Positions 31,658 to 40,880 are shown, numbered from the stretch's first letter. The stretch: 64,000 nt of DNA from Gymnodinialimonas ceratoperidinii (GCF_019297855.1 NZ_CP079194.1:1413501-1477500), one strand, 5' to 3'. Notes: generated by a model not told the origin, from the letters alone. Numbers and translations: made by a program.

Positions 31658-31812
31658 CCGGCCGACCGCGCAACAGATTTTCATAGCTTCCAACAGCGCA
31701 GGTGCCTCGGCCCTGCGCTGTTTTTTCTATGTCCCTCCCATTGCCGTCTACAAATTCCGTCCACCACGCCGCTTGATTTCTCCAGCAAGATGCAGAACCA
31801 AAAAACCTCTTG

Positions 31813-31828
31813 CCGAAACCGGTTTCGG
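31813..31828. promoter_or_regulatory. Candidate LacI-family operator (perfect 16-bp palindrome)
   Basis: CCGAAACCGGTTTCGG is a perfect even palindrome with a central CG, the hallmark of LacI/GalR operators. It lies 28 bases before the TTG start of the LacI-type regulator gene at 31857, so it would allow autoregulation and control of the downstream transport operon. Binding by that regulator is inferred; the palindrome is seen directly. Confidence 0.75.
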
Positions 31829-31856
31829 TACTCAGCTTGGTGCTCGGGAGGCGACT

Positions 31857-32921
31857 TTGAACTTGGATGCTACGACTATTCCAGAGAGGTCCGACACGCG
31901 TCGCGTGACAATTCGGGACGTGGCTGACGCGCTTGGCTTGACGAAGTCCACCGTGTCGCGGGCGCTCAACGGTTATCCCGACATCTCCGAGACAACGCGT
32001 CTGCGGGTAAAGCGGATCGCAGCCGAAATGAATTATCAGCCGCTGAGTTATGCGCAGGCCGTCAAGACGGGTCGCACGCGTTCCCTGGGGCTGGTGCTCC
32101 AACTTTCCGATCACGACGCCCATCGCCCGTTTCTGGCCGAATTCCTCGCCGGGGTCTCTGTCGCCGCCAGCGTCGAGGGCTACACGCTTACCGTCGCTTC
32201 GGCCGATACCGACCGAGACGTCATCGAAAGCTTCAAAGCGCTTCTGCGCGACGGGAAGGCCGATGGCTTCATCCTGCCGCGCGCCATGGTCAAGGACCCT
32301 CGCGCGGCGTTTCTGGCGCAGGAAGGCGTGCCTTTCGTGCTCTACGGCCGGCAGGATAACTCGCCGGCGAGTTGCTGGTTCGATATCCGGGGCGAGGACG
32401 CGATGGCACAAGCGGTGGCTCATCTCGCGGCGCTCGGGCACCGGCGGATCGGCTTTGTCGGCGGCGGAGCGATCTATAATTATGCGCGGTTGCGGCTCGA
32501 GGGTTTTCGGAAGGGCCTCAGCGACGTGGGCTTGCCCGAAGCGCCCGATTTGATCGGCGCCGATGCGGTCACCCTGCGCGAGGGCGAAGCCTCTGCTGCA
32601 GTGCTTCTCGATCTGGACGCGCCGCCGACCGCGATCGTCTGCGCCGTCGACCAAGCCGCTTTGGGTGCTTACCGCGCGGCCGAGAAGCGCGGGCTGCGGG
32701 TTGGCCATGATCTGTCGATCATCGGCTATGACGGCATTCAGGAGGGTGCCCACGCAGAACCGCCGTTGACGACTTTTGCCGTCGACAACGGGGCGGCGGG
32801 GCAAAAGCTCGCCGCTTTGCTGATCCGACGTATGCGCGGAGAAGACCCGTCGGCCCTGCGCCAGACGGAACTGGCAACCTTTCTGGATCGCGGCTCCACC
32901 GGGCCACGGGCGGAAAGATGA
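31857..32921 (+). CDS. aglR: LacI-family regulator of alpha-glucoside uptake
   Basis: A 354-residue repressor: helix-turn-helix VTIRDVADALGLTKSTVSRALNGYPDIS near residues 15-42 with the hinge helix around 50-60, then a periplasmic-binding-protein-like sensor domain (GFVGGGAIYNYARLRLEGF, IVCAVDQAALGAYRAAEKRGL). The TTG at 31857 is preferred, with GGGAGG 5 bases upstream. It heads the aglEFG-hydrolase-aglK operon and probably represses it in the absence of the glucoside, acting through the palindrome at 31813-31828. The symbol rests on gene order shared with the rhizobial agl locus. Confidence 0.85.
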   Translation: MNLDATTIPERSDTRRVTIRDVADALGLTKSTVSRALNGYPDISETTRLRVKRIAAEMNYQPLSYAQAVKTGRTRSLGLVLQLSDHDAHRPFLAEFLAGVSVAASVEGYTLTVASADTDRDVIESFKALLRDGKADGFILPRAMVKDPRAAFLAQEGVPFVLYGRQDNSPASCWFDIRGEDAMAQAVAHLAALGHRRIGFVGGGAIYNYARLRLEGFRKGLSDVGLPEAPDLIGADAVTLREGEASAAVLLDLDAPPTAIVCAVDQAALGAYRAAEKRGLRVGHDLSIIGYDGIQEGAHAEPPLTTFAVDNGAAGQKLAALLIRRMRGEDPSALRQTELATFLDRGSTGPRAER

Positions 32922-32959
32922 GACCACCTATCAAAGAAATTCTAAAAGGGAGGAAGATG

Positions 32960-34312
32960 ATGAAACTGTCATTAAGAACTACACTGAAGGCCGGCGCCGC
33001 AATGGCGCTCGCCCTGGGCGCGAGCGCGGTTCAGGCCGAGGAACTGCGCTTCTGGACGACGGAAGAGCAGCCCGAACGCCTTGCGCGTCAGGAAGCCATG
33101 GCTGCGGATTTCGAGGCGGCAACCGGCCACAGCGTCGAAGTCATTCCGGTCACCGAGAGTGATCTTGGCACACGGGCTACCGCAGCTTTCGCGGCTGGCG
33201 ATTTGCCGGACGTGATCTATCACACGCTGCAATACGCGGCCCCATGGACCGAAGCCGGCATTCTCGACACCGATGCCGCGACCGACGTGATTGAAGCACT
33301 CGGCGAGGATACCTTTGCGTCTGGCGCTCTGGAAATGGCAGCGGTGGACGGCGGCTACGCCTCGGTCCCGGTCGATGGCTGGACGCAGATGCTCGTCTAC
33401 CGTGCGGACCTGTTCGAGGAGAACGGGCTGGAGCCGCCGACCTCCTATGCCAACGTGCTGGCCGCCGTCGAAGCCCTGCACAATCCGCCCGAGATGTACG
33501 GCTTTGTTGCCGCCACCAAGGTGGACGAGAACTTCATGAGCCAGGTGCTGGAGCATGTGTTCCTGGCCAACGGCGTCTCACCTGTCGGTCCCGATGGCGT
33601 GCAGCCGCTTGATGAAGCTGCAACCATCGAGGTGTTGGAATTCTACCGTGCCATCGCGGAGGCCTCGCCTCCCGGCGATCTCTACTGGGACCAGTCGCGC
33701 ACGCTTTATTTCTCGGGCAACGCCGCGATGATCATCTGGTCGCCTTTCATCCTTGATGAGCTTGCCGGCCTGCGTGACAGCGCCCCGCCCACCATCAACG
33801 ACGATCCGACCACCCGCGATCTGGCGGCGGCCACCGGCATCGTGACCAACTTCTCGGGTCCCTCCAATCCTGACGGCGCGGCCTGGGGTGACGTTCGCTA
33901 CTTTGGCATCACGGCCGACGCGGCGACCGATGCGGCGATGGAGTTTGTCGAATACTCCATGGGTGAGGGCTACGGCGCCACGCTCGCCATCGCGCCTGAG
34001 GGCAAATTCCCCGTGCGTCGTGGCACGGCCGAGAACCCGACCGAGTATGTCGACCTCTGGGCCACCCTTGACGTGGGCATCGACCGCCGCGCGCCCCTTG
34101 GCGATCTCTACGAGGCGTCGATGATTGACGAGATCGTGGGGGGGCTGGACGTCGCGCAACGGTGGGGCGTGGCCGAGGGCCAGCTTTCCGCGGCCTCTGC
34201 GATCATCAACAGCCAGGTGATCAACCGCCTCGTGCGCGAATACCTCGACGGTGAGCGCGACGCGGCCGAGACCGTGGCCGCCCTGAACGAAGCAATCGCG
34301 TCGGTTCAGTAA
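32960..34312 (+). CDS. aglE: ABC transporter solute-binding protein, alpha-glucoside type
   Basis: A 450-residue periplasmic binding protein with a signal peptide (about 1-25, ending SAVQA). The mature start EELRFWTTEEQPERL and later YFSGNAAMIIWSPFIL match family 1 sugar-binding proteins of the AglE type. It delivers the glucoside to the AglF-AglG permease. Of two adjacent ATGs, the second at 32960 has better spacing from GGGAGGA. It follows aglR by 38 bases, and a strong hairpin separates it from aglF, as is common where binding protein must outnumber permease. Confidence 0.9.
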   Translation: MKLSLRTTLKAGAAMALALGASAVQAEELRFWTTEEQPERLARQEAMAADFEAATGHSVEVIPVTESDLGTRATAAFAAGDLPDVIYHTLQYAAPWTEAGILDTDAATDVIEALGEDTFASGALEMAAVDGGYASVPVDGWTQMLVYRADLFEENGLEPPTSYANVLAAVEALHNPPEMYGFVAATKVDENFMSQVLEHVFLANGVSPVGPDGVQPLDEAATIEVLEFYRAIAEASPPGDLYWDQSRTLYFSGNAAMIIWSPFILDELAGLRDSAPPTINDDPTTRDLAAATGIVTNFSGPSNPDGAAWGDVRYFGITADAATDAAMEFVEYSMGEGYGATLAIAPEGKFPVRRGTAENPTEYVDLWATLDVGIDRRAPLGDLYEASMIDEIVGGLDVAQRWGVAEGQLSAASAIINSQVINRLVREYLDGERDAAETVAALNEAIASVQ

Positions 34313-34324
34313 GCGAAGACCAAA

Positions 34325-34348
34325 CGGGGTGCCCCTTGGGGCGCCCCG
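34325..34348 (+). terminator. Intercistronic hairpin between aglE and aglF
   Basis: The run CGGGGTGCCCC / GGGGCGCCCCG forms an 11-bp stem (one T-G pair) starting 12 bases after the aglE stop. There is no T-tract directly after it. It probably stabilises the aglE part of the transcript or partly terminates, so the binding protein is made in excess over the membrane subunits. Confidence 0.65.
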
Positions 34349-34397
34349 ACCCTCCGCACGTATTTTCCCCGTTTTTCAACCTGTTGGATCGCTCTCC

Positions 34398-35642
34398 ATG
34401 GCGCAGGCTTCCCCCCCCACCGGAACCGGACCGCTCGCCCGGCGCGAGGCGCGCCTGGCGTGGCAACTCTTGCTGCCCACGATCACCGCGGTCGCGCTTG
34501 TCGTGATCCTGCCGCTCCTCGCGATCTTCTGGATTTCCGTCAAACCTGTCGGCCTCAGCGATCTGCGCGCACCTGAAGTCATCGCCCGTGAGGATATCCG
34601 CGGTGATACCGAGGCCGTCGGGGACGCGGCCAATATTCGTTATCGGCTGCGCAACTCCAGTCAGGATCGACCTATTTCCGGCGTGTCGCTCACCGACACG
34701 ATCCCCGAGGGGCTTGCGGTGCAGGAGCTTGATCCCCGTTGCGCCCTCGATGGCCGCGCACTGAGCTGCACCTTCGGCGAGTGGGAGGCGGGCTTTCGTG
34801 ACACGCTCCTGATCCCCGTCACCATCGAGCAGGCCTATCTGGACAATGACCTGCGGCCGCAAGACAGCCCGGTCGAGACCACCGGAAGCGCCTCGAGCGT
34901 GTTGACCGACGCGACGTTCACCTTCGAGAACTTCACTCGCATCTTTTCTGGCGAGGAGTTTTTCGAAGTGCTCTGGGTGACGCTTTTCTACACCGTTTTC
35001 GGCACTGTCGGAGCGCTTCTCGTGGGACTGTTCGCGGCGCTGCTTCTGAACAAATCCTTCAAGGGGCAGGGTATCCTGCGTGGGCTCTACCTCTTTCCCT
35101 ACGTCGCCCCCGTCATCGCCGTGGCCTTCGCCTGGCTTATCCTTTTCGATCCGTTCTCGGGCTCGGCCAATGCGCTGTTGATCCAGATGGGCATTACCGA
35201 CCAGTCGATCAATTTCTTCGGCGAGCGTCCGCTTGCGCTGATCATGGTGACGATTTTCGAGGTCTGGCGCTATTTCCCGCTGTCGTTCCTTTTCATTCTC
35301 GCGCGGATGCAGAGCATCGATTCCGACATGTACGAGGCCGCCGACATGGATGGCGCCTCGCCGTTCCAGCAATTCTGGTACCTCTCGGTGCCGCAACTTC
35401 TGGGCATCCTCAGCGTGTTGTTCCTGCTGCGCTTCATCTGGACGTTCAACAAGTTCGACGACATCTTCCTGCTGACCGGCGGTAACGCCGGCACCCGGAC
35501 ACTGACGGTGAACGTCTACGAGCAGGCCTTTGCGATTTCCAACATCGGGGCAGGGGCCGCCGTGGCGGTCGTGATCTTCTGTTGCCTGCTGCTCTTCTCG
35601 ATCCTGTTCCTCAAGTACATCAGCCAGGAGGAAGGGCTATGA
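34398..35642 (+). CDS. aglF: ABC sugar permease AglF with periplasmic insert
   Basis: A 414-residue inner-membrane permease subunit. The first helix is at about 23-47. Instead of a short loop, residues about 55-168 form a soluble, probably periplasmic insert with the run ISGVSLTDTIPEGLAVQELD, two Cys residues (ARRANGED as RCALDG and LSCTFG) and the pattern of DUF11-like beta-sandwich repeats. The remaining five helices and the coupling loop YEAADMDGASPFQQFWYLSVP are standard MalF-type. The ATG at 34398 is taken; in-frame sequence from 34329 looks untranslated. It overlaps aglG by 4 bases. Confidence 0.88.
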   Translation: MAQASPPTGTGPLARREARLAWQLLLPTITAVALVVILPLLAIFWISVKPVGLSDLRAPEVIAREDIRGDTEAVGDAANIRYRLRNSSQDRPISGVSLTDTIPEGLAVQELDPRCALDGRALSCTFGEWEAGFRDTLLIPVTIEQAYLDNDLRPQDSPVETTGSASSVLTDATFTFENFTRIFSGEEFFEVLWVTLFYTVFGTVGALLVGLFAALLLNKSFKGQGILRGLYLFPYVAPVIAVAFAWLILFDPFSGSANALLIQMGITDQSINFFGERPLALIMVTIFEVWRYFPLSFLFILARMQSIDSDMYEAADMDGASPFQQFWYLSVPQLLGILSVLFLLRFIWTFNKFDDIFLLTGGNAGTRTLTVNVYEQAFAISNIGAGAAVAVVIFCCLLLFSILFLKYISQEEGL

Positions 35643-36853
35643 AGATGCTGCGCCACAACGCCGTGACGAGCGCGATTCTCGGTGCGCTCTGGATGGTCGT
35701 CCTTTCGACCACCATCGCCATCGTGATGAGCTTTGCCACCGGAGACCCGTTCCGTCCCCATATCCTCCTGTCGCTTATCTGGGGCGGCAGCGCCGGGGTC
35801 ATTCTGGGTCGCGACCTCGGCGGTCGTATTGGCGCCGTGTTGGTGGCCGTCGCAATCGCTGCGGCCTGTCTGCTCGGGCTCGGGCCGCTTTTGGTAGGTG
35901 TCGAGGCCTCTGCCTTCTCCGCCAGCGTCGCGGCAATTCTTCTTGCGCTGTCCTTCGTCTGGTCCAGCGTCCTCATCTTGAACGATCTGCCCACGGGCGG
36001 GCTGACACGGCACGAATTCGAAGGCGCCGTGATCCGCTTTCTGACCGGTTTCGGCTACATCTTCTTCACCGCCATCGTCCTCATCCCCTTCTACGTCATG
36101 GTGATGACCAGCCTGAAAAATCAGGCCGAGTTGATGCAGAACCCGCTCGATTTCTCCATCGATCTCTCGCAGGGATGGGCGCTGTTTCGTTCCTATGACG
36201 AGCTGTTTACCCAGTTCAACTTCGGCACCTACCTGTTCAACTCCTTCACCATCTCGGTTCTGACGGTGTTCATCACCCTCGCCTTCGCCATTCCCGGTGC
36301 CTACGCGGTCGCGCGCTTGCGGTTCCGGGGGCGGGCCGCCTTTTCGCGGTCGATCCTGCTGATCTACATGGTGCCGATGATCGTTCTGGCGCTTCCGATC
36401 TACATCGGCTTCTCGATGACGGGGTTGCGGAATTCCCTCTGGGGTATCGTGATGATCTACCCGGTCACGACGATCCCCGTGGCGCTCTACATGTTGCAGG
36501 GCTACTTCCGGGGCCTGCCCGCCGAGATCGAGGAGGCGGGTCTGATGGACGGGCTGTCGCGGCTTGCGGTGATCTGGAAGATCACCCTGCCGCTGTCGCT
36601 GCCGGCGCTGGCATCGGTGTCGCTCTACATTTTCATGATCGCATGGAACGAGTTCCTGCTCGCCTTCATGCTGCTGGATGACCCCTCGCGGTTCACCCTG
36701 ACGCGGGGGATCGCCTCGCTCAACTCATCAGAAATTCCGCGCCAACACCTGATGGCCGGGTCGGTCGTTGCCACGGTGCCGATCATGGCCCTGTTCCTTG
36801 GGTTGGAGCGGTTCATGACAAAAGGACTGACCGCGGGGTCAGTGAAGGGATGA
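35639..36853 (+). CDS. aglG: ABC sugar permease AglG with N-terminal extension
   Basis: A 404-residue MalG-type inner-membrane permease. The core (about residues 135-404) has six helices and the coupling loop IEEAGLMDGLSRLAVIWKITLP. In front of it are about 120 residues that form roughly four extra hydrophobic helices (ALWMVVLSTTIAIVMSF, AVLVAVAIAAACLLGLGPLL, ASVAAILLALSFVW), absent from ordinary MalG-type subunits. ATG overlaps the aglF stop by 4 bases and the stop overlaps the next gene by 4, so translation is coupled. Confidence 0.88.
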   Translation: MKMLRHNAVTSAILGALWMVVLSTTIAIVMSFATGDPFRPHILLSLIWGGSAGVILGRDLGGRIGAVLVAVAIAAACLLGLGPLLVGVEASAFSASVAAILLALSFVWSSVLILNDLPTGGLTRHEFEGAVIRFLTGFGYIFFTAIVLIPFYVMVMTSLKNQAELMQNPLDFSIDLSQGWALFRSYDELFTQFNFGTYLFNSFTISVLTVFITLAFAIPGAYAVARLRFRGRAAFSRSILLIYMVPMIVLALPIYIGFSMTGLRNSLWGIVMIYPVTTIPVALYMLQGYFRGLPAEIEEAGLMDGLSRLAVIWKITLPLSLPALASVSLYIFMIAWNEFLLAFMLLDDPSRFTLTRGIASLNSSEIPRQHLMAGSVVATVPIMALFLGLERFMTKGLTAGSVKG

Positions 36854-38109
36854 CTATGGAACTGGATGAACAGGCACGCGCGATCCTGCGGCTGAACGAC
36901 ATGGGCGGCTATACGCTGCCGACCCATGGTCTCTACCCCTATCAATGGAACTGGGACAGCGCCTTCGCCGCCTGGGGCTTTGCCACCTTCGATCCCGACC
37001 GCGCGTGGACCGAGATGGAAACGCTGATGTCCGGCCAGTGGGAGGACGGCATGGTGCCGCACATCCTGTTCCACCGCCCGGACGCCGGTTATTTTCCCGG
37101 GCCAGATGTGTGGCAGGGGCGGGGGCCGATCCCGTCGTCAGGAATTTCGCAGCCCCCCGTTGCCGCGAGCTTCATGGCCAAGATGCTGGACCTTGACCCG
37201 AGCGGAGAACCCCGCGCCCGCGCGCTGTGGAGCAAGCTGAAGAAATGGCACGCGTGGTTCATGGAATGGCGGCTCGATAAGGGCGCGGTCTGCATCACCC
37301 ACCCTTGGGAAGCTGGTCGGGACAATGCACCGGACTGGGACGTTGCGATGATGGCGATCGACGCCAGTGACGTGGGCGAATACACCCGCCGTGACACCTC
37401 CCACGTCGATCCGGCAATGCGCCCCACGAAGTTCGACTACGACCGTTACCTGAAGCTGGTGCAGATCGGCGTCTCGGTCGGGTGGGATCACGAAAAGCTG
37501 CGCGAGATCAATCCGTTCCGCGTGGCCGACCCGACAATGACGTTCACCCTCCTGCGTGCGCAGCGGGACCTTCTGGCGATGGGGCGTCGGTTCGGCGAGG
37601 ATGTCTCGGAGATCTCGGAGTGGATCACGACGCTCGAGATCGGCGCCGAGACCCTCTGGAATCCCGAACTCGGCGCCTACGACAGCCGTGACGCGCTCAC
37701 CGGTATGTTCAACAACGTGCGCTCCAATGCCTCCGCGCTATGTTGGTACGCCGGCATCAACGATCCGCGCGCGGTGCCGGCCACCAAGCGCATGCTCGAT
37801 GCCGCTGAATACGCCATCGCCAGCTTTGATCCCGAGGCCGAAGGTTTCGAGCCCTTGCGCTATTGGCGCGGGCCGGTTTGGCCGATCATGAATTACCTCG
37901 TGGGTTCCGGCATGGAAGAGCAGGGACAGATCGAGATGGCGGCCCGCATCCGGCAGGACACGGCCCGCCTGATGGAGCTCAACGGCTTTGCGGAATACTA
38001 TGATCCCAACGAGGGCACGCCGGCAGGCGGCGGCAGTTTCACCTGGACGGCCGCCGTGTGGTTGGGGTGGGCCGGACGCCCCTCGGAACGTCAGAGAGGA
38101 GCGGCCTGA
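36850..38109 (+). CDS. GH63/MGH1-like glycoside hydrolase (candidate glucosylglycerate hydrolase)
   Basis: A 419-residue cytoplasmic (alpha/alpha)6-barrel hydrolase. The blocks [13 protein letters not shown] (31-43), [10 protein letters not shown] (97-106), [13 protein letters not shown] (152-164) and [16 protein letters not shown] near the C-terminus match the MGH1-like family that includes mannosylglycerate and glucosylglycerate hydrolases. Glu154/Asp158 and the later Glu in AEYYDP are candidates for catalysis. It is embedded in the agl operon with 4-base and 1-base overlaps to its neighbours, at the position of the GH13 gene in rhizobia. Substrate (glucosylglycerate, glucosylglycerol or trehalose-like) is inferred. 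Confidence 0.8.
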   Translation: MTMELDEQARAILRLNDMGGYTLPTHGLYPYQWNWDSAFAAWGFATFDPDRAWTEMETLMSGQWEDGMVPHILFHRPDAGYFPGPDVWQGRGPIPSSGISQPPVAASFMAKMLDLDPSGEPRARALWSKLKKWHAWFMEWRLDKGAVCITHPWEAGRDNAPDWDVAMMAIDASDVGEYTRRDTSHVDPAMRPTKFDYDRYLKLVQIGVSVGWDHEKLREINPFRVADPTMTFTLLRAQRDLLAMGRRFGEDVSEISEWITTLEIGAETLWNPELGAYDSRDALTGMFNNVRSNASALCWYAGINDPRAVPATKRMLDAAEYAIASFDPEAEGFEPLRYWRGPVWPIMNYLVGSGMEEQGQIEMAARIRQDTARLMELNGFAEYYDPNEGTPAGGGSFTWTAAVWLGWAGRPSERQRGAA

Positions 38110-39125
38110 TGTCATCCATTACGTTGAAATCAGTGGAGAAATGGTTCGGCACCGCGCAGGTCATCAAGGGTGTCGACCTCGAGATTGCCGAGGGCGAGTT
38201 CGTGATCTTCGTCGGGCCTTCCGGCTGCGGCAAGTCCACCCTCCTGCGGATGATCGCCGGTCTGGAAGAAACCTCGCGCGGGCAGATCCTGATCGGCGAC
38301 CGTGACGCCACCTCCGAGCCGCCGAACAAGCGCGGGCTGGCGATGGTGTTCCAGAGCTACGCGCTCTACCCACATATGTCGGTGCGCGACAACGTTGGCT
38401 TCCCGCTGAAATCGGCGGGCCTCCCGAAGGCCGAGATCGAGGCGAAGGTGAACGAGGCCGCCGAGGTCCTGAAGCTCGACAGCTACCTCGACCGTCGCCC
38501 CAAGGATCTTTCCGGCGGGCAACGGCAGCGGGTGGCCATTGGTCGCTCCATCGTGCGTGATCCCACCGCCTTCCTCTTCGACGAGCCGCTCTCGAATCTC
38601 GACGCGGCCTTGCGGGTGGAGATGCGCTACGAGATCGCCAAGCTGCACCAGACCCTGAAATCCACGATGATCTACGTGACTCACGACCAGATCGAGGCGA
38701 TGACCCTGGCGGACCGGATCGTGGTCCTGGAATTCGGCAAGATCGCTCAGGTCGGCACCCCGCGTGAGCTTTACGAGCGGCCTGCCAACCTCTTCGTGGC
38801 GCAGTTCATCGGCTCGCCTCGGATGAACGTGATGCCCATTGGTGCCGTGACAGGGGGCGAGACGCCGCCCGGCGGCGTTTCACTGGGCATTCGTCCCGAA
38901 CATATCACCCTGACCGAGCCCGGCGCGGGCAACGTGGACGGGACGGTCGACATCCTCGAATACCTCGGCGCGGATACCTATGTGATCTTGTCATGCAACG
39001 AGGCCGGGCAGATCACCATGCGCGTCAACGGCGCGGCGCCCTGCAAGCCGGGAGACCGGGTTGGTCTGGCCTTTTCCGAGACCGACCGGCACGTCTTCGA
39101 CAGCGACGGGCAGGCCGTCCGTTAA
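38109..39125 (+). CDS. aglK: ABC transporter ATPase, alpha-glucoside type
   Basis: A 338-residue nucleotide-binding subunit of the MalK/UgpC group. Seen are Walker [11 protein letters not shown]-loop [10 protein letters not shown], signature [13 protein letters not shown], Walker [12 protein letters not shown] and switch His in [15 protein letters not shown]. The C-terminal regulatory OBD half (from about 235) carries GIRPEHI. Start and stop share a base with the preceding gene (TGATG). It is the last gene of the operon and the last before the composition change at about 39130. Confidence 0.93.
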   Translation: MSSITLKSVEKWFGTAQVIKGVDLEIAEGEFVIFVGPSGCGKSTLLRMIAGLEETSRGQILIGDRDATSEPPNKRGLAMVFQSYALYPHMSVRDNVGFPLKSAGLPKAEIEAKVNEAAEVLKLDSYLDRRPKDLSGGQRQRVAIGRSIVRDPTAFLFDEPLSNLDAALRVEMRYEIAKLHQTLKSTMIYVTHDQIEAMTLADRIVVLEFGKIAQVGTPRELYERPANLFVAQFIGSPRMNVMPIGAVTGGETPPGGVSLGIRPEHITLTEPGAGNVDGTVDILEYLGADTYVILSCNEAGQITMRVNGAAPCKPGDRVGLAFSETDRHVFDSDGQAVR

Positions 39126-39591
39126 GGCTGGCTGGCGTGTGAAAACGTCGGCTGAGTAGCTGAGATCTATGAATATTTGCAAAGGTGAATGGTTGCGACC
39201 GTTCGCTTCGCATCGCGCACGTCTGTACGTGCGCTGCGTTCGGTTGAGCGCGGAATTGCCGCGGTGGTGAAAGCCGTGAAGGTTCTCAGAAAGAGCCAGT
39301 CATTCGGACCCTAGGATCGGATCCGTATAGATCGCGAGTTAGCCACCGACACTAGCGGGTTAGCCGGTAATTGCGGCGCGAATACAGAGGGTTGGGAGAA
39401 GTGGCAGCCCGTAGGGCTATCACTCTAACTTCTCAAGCAAAATCATAGCCTCTCTCATTATACTGTTTCTAAAATAAAAATTTCTACAACGCTACTCATA
39501 CCCGTTCAGGGAACGTTATGAAATCTCAGTTCTTGTGTGGGAGCAAATGTGGGAGTAAACTGCGTTTGGCAATGAGGGAGCAGATTGACAG
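39126..39591. other. Non-coding junction between chromosome and foreign island
   Basis: These 466 bases contain no convincing gene and no tRNA. The left part (to about 39300) still looks like host DNA; from about 39420 on it becomes AT-rich (runs such as CTAAAATAAAAATTTCTAC) and leads into the integrase gene. A tandem repeat at 39536-39559 lies just before the integrase start. The island boundary is probably here, but no matching end repeat was found within the window. Confidence 0.6.
39536..39559 (+). repeat. 12-bp tandem repeat upstream of integrase
   Basis: Two adjacent copies, TGTGGGAGCAAA and TGTGGGAGTAAA, differ at one base. They lie 32 bases before the integrase ATG. Similar TGTGGGAG repeats often precede P4-type integrases as I remember them, and may be integrase arm sites or part of the attachment site. 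Function is inferred. Confidence 0.6.
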
Positions 39592-40746
39592 ATGCCTTCA
39601 CTTACTGTCCGAAAAGTTGCCAGTCTTCAACTGCCGGGACGGTATGGCGATGGTAACGGTCTGTATCTATTAATCGGACCGACTGGTGCGAAATCTTGGG
39701 TGCTGCGAACTGTTGTGCATGGTAGGCGGCGAGACCTTGGGCTTGGCTCGGCTGCATTGGTCTCACTCGCTGAGGCGAGGCAAGAGGCTCAAAATCTGCG
39801 CAAGATTGCGCGTAGTGGCGGCAATCCCGATACGGTGCGAAAACAAGAAAGCCTTACCTTCAAAGAAGCGACGCTGAGAGTTCACAAGAGTCTCATTCCA
39901 ACGTGGCGTAGCGGCAAGCATGGGCAACTTTGGCTGAACTCAATGGAAAATCATGTTTTCCCCATCATTGGCGACCGACCGATTGATAGCGTTGAAACTG
40001 CGGATGTAATGGCCATCTTAGCTCCGGTTTGGACAACGACACCTGACACCGCGCGCCGTCTTAAACAACGTATCGCGCTGGTATTTGACTGGGCTAAGGG
40101 TGCTGGACACTACCATTCCGAAAACCCTGTAAACGGCGTGAAGAAAGCTCTGCCCAAAGTTAAACGCCTGGTCTCACACAGGTTGGCATTGCCGTGGCAG
40201 AAGCTGCCTGATTTCATGCTTGAGTTGCACACTCGAGATAGCATGTCTGCACGGGCTTTAGAGTTCTTGATATTGACCGCTACCCGTTCGAAGGAGTGCC
40301 GTTTCGCATGCTGGAGGGAGCTCACATCTGAGGATTGGAAGATACCCGCGGAGCGGATGAAACGAGAGGTTGAACACCGTATTCCATTGTCGGCCGCCGC
40401 TCGCGCTGTTCTGGAGCGTGTGAGGGGGATAGAATCTGAGTTAGTCTTTCCATACTTTTCACAACAGGGCGCCGAAGGCGGCAAGCCCCAGTCCGAGAAT
40501 GCATTCCTCGCGCTTTTGAAGCGGATGCAACGTGACGACTTCACCCCACACGGCTTTCGTTCAACCTTTCGCGATTGGTGTAGTGAGTGCACGGACGTCA
40601 GCGACAAAGTTGCTGAAGCGGCGCTGTCTCATTCCACCGGCAATGAGACCGAGCAGGCCTATGCTCGCTCAGATCTCTTCGGCCGCCGCGTCGAGCTTAT
40701 GGAAAAGTGGGGCGCGTTCGCGACTAGTAAGCTGCCTTTCGCGTAA
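39592..40746 (+). CDS. int: P4-type tyrosine recombinase (integrase)
   Basis: Site-specific recombinase of 384 residues. An N-terminal arm-binding domain (about 1-85, DGNGLYLLIGPTGAKSWVLR) is followed by a core-binding domain (about 88-180) and the catalytic domain. Catalytic residues are Arg232 (LTATRSKE), His320 and Arg323 (HGFRSTFRDW), His347 and the nucleophile Tyr357 (ETEQAYARSD). The set is complete, so the enzyme may be active. It reads away from the chromosome junction, as usual for an island-edge integrase. P4-type integrases normally use tRNA genes as targets, but none is seen nearby. Confidence 0.92.
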   Translation: MPSLTVRKVASLQLPGRYGDGNGLYLLIGPTGAKSWVLRTVVHGRRRDLGLGSAALVSLAEARQEAQNLRKIARSGGNPDTVRKQESLTFKEATLRVHKSLIPTWRSGKHGQLWLNSMENHVFPIIGDRPIDSVETADVMAILAPVWTTTPDTARRLKQRIALVFDWAKGAGHYHSENPVNGVKKALPKVKRLVSHRLALPWQKLPDFMLELHTRDSMSARALEFLILTATRSKECRFACWRELTSEDWKIPAERMKREVEHRIPLSAAARAVLERVRGIESELVFPYFSQQGAEGGKPQSENAFLALLKRMQRDDFTPHGFRSTFRDWCSECTDVSDKVAEAALSHSTGNETEQAYARSDLFGRRVELMEKWGAFATSKLPFA

Positions 40747-40880
40747 ATTATTCCCGAAGGATGCTTCTGCATCTCATAGCCGTTAAAGATACCTAGCTAA
40801 TAATGTTCTTGCCCAAACGATGCGCGCGATACTACCATATTGGTACTGATAGGATAATTTTCTGGGGAAGGAATAGTGAT

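Noticed and set aside
39126..39591. tRNA gene as integration target
   Set aside because: No cloverleaf, T-loop GGTTCGAATCC or CCA end could be found on either strand of the spacer.
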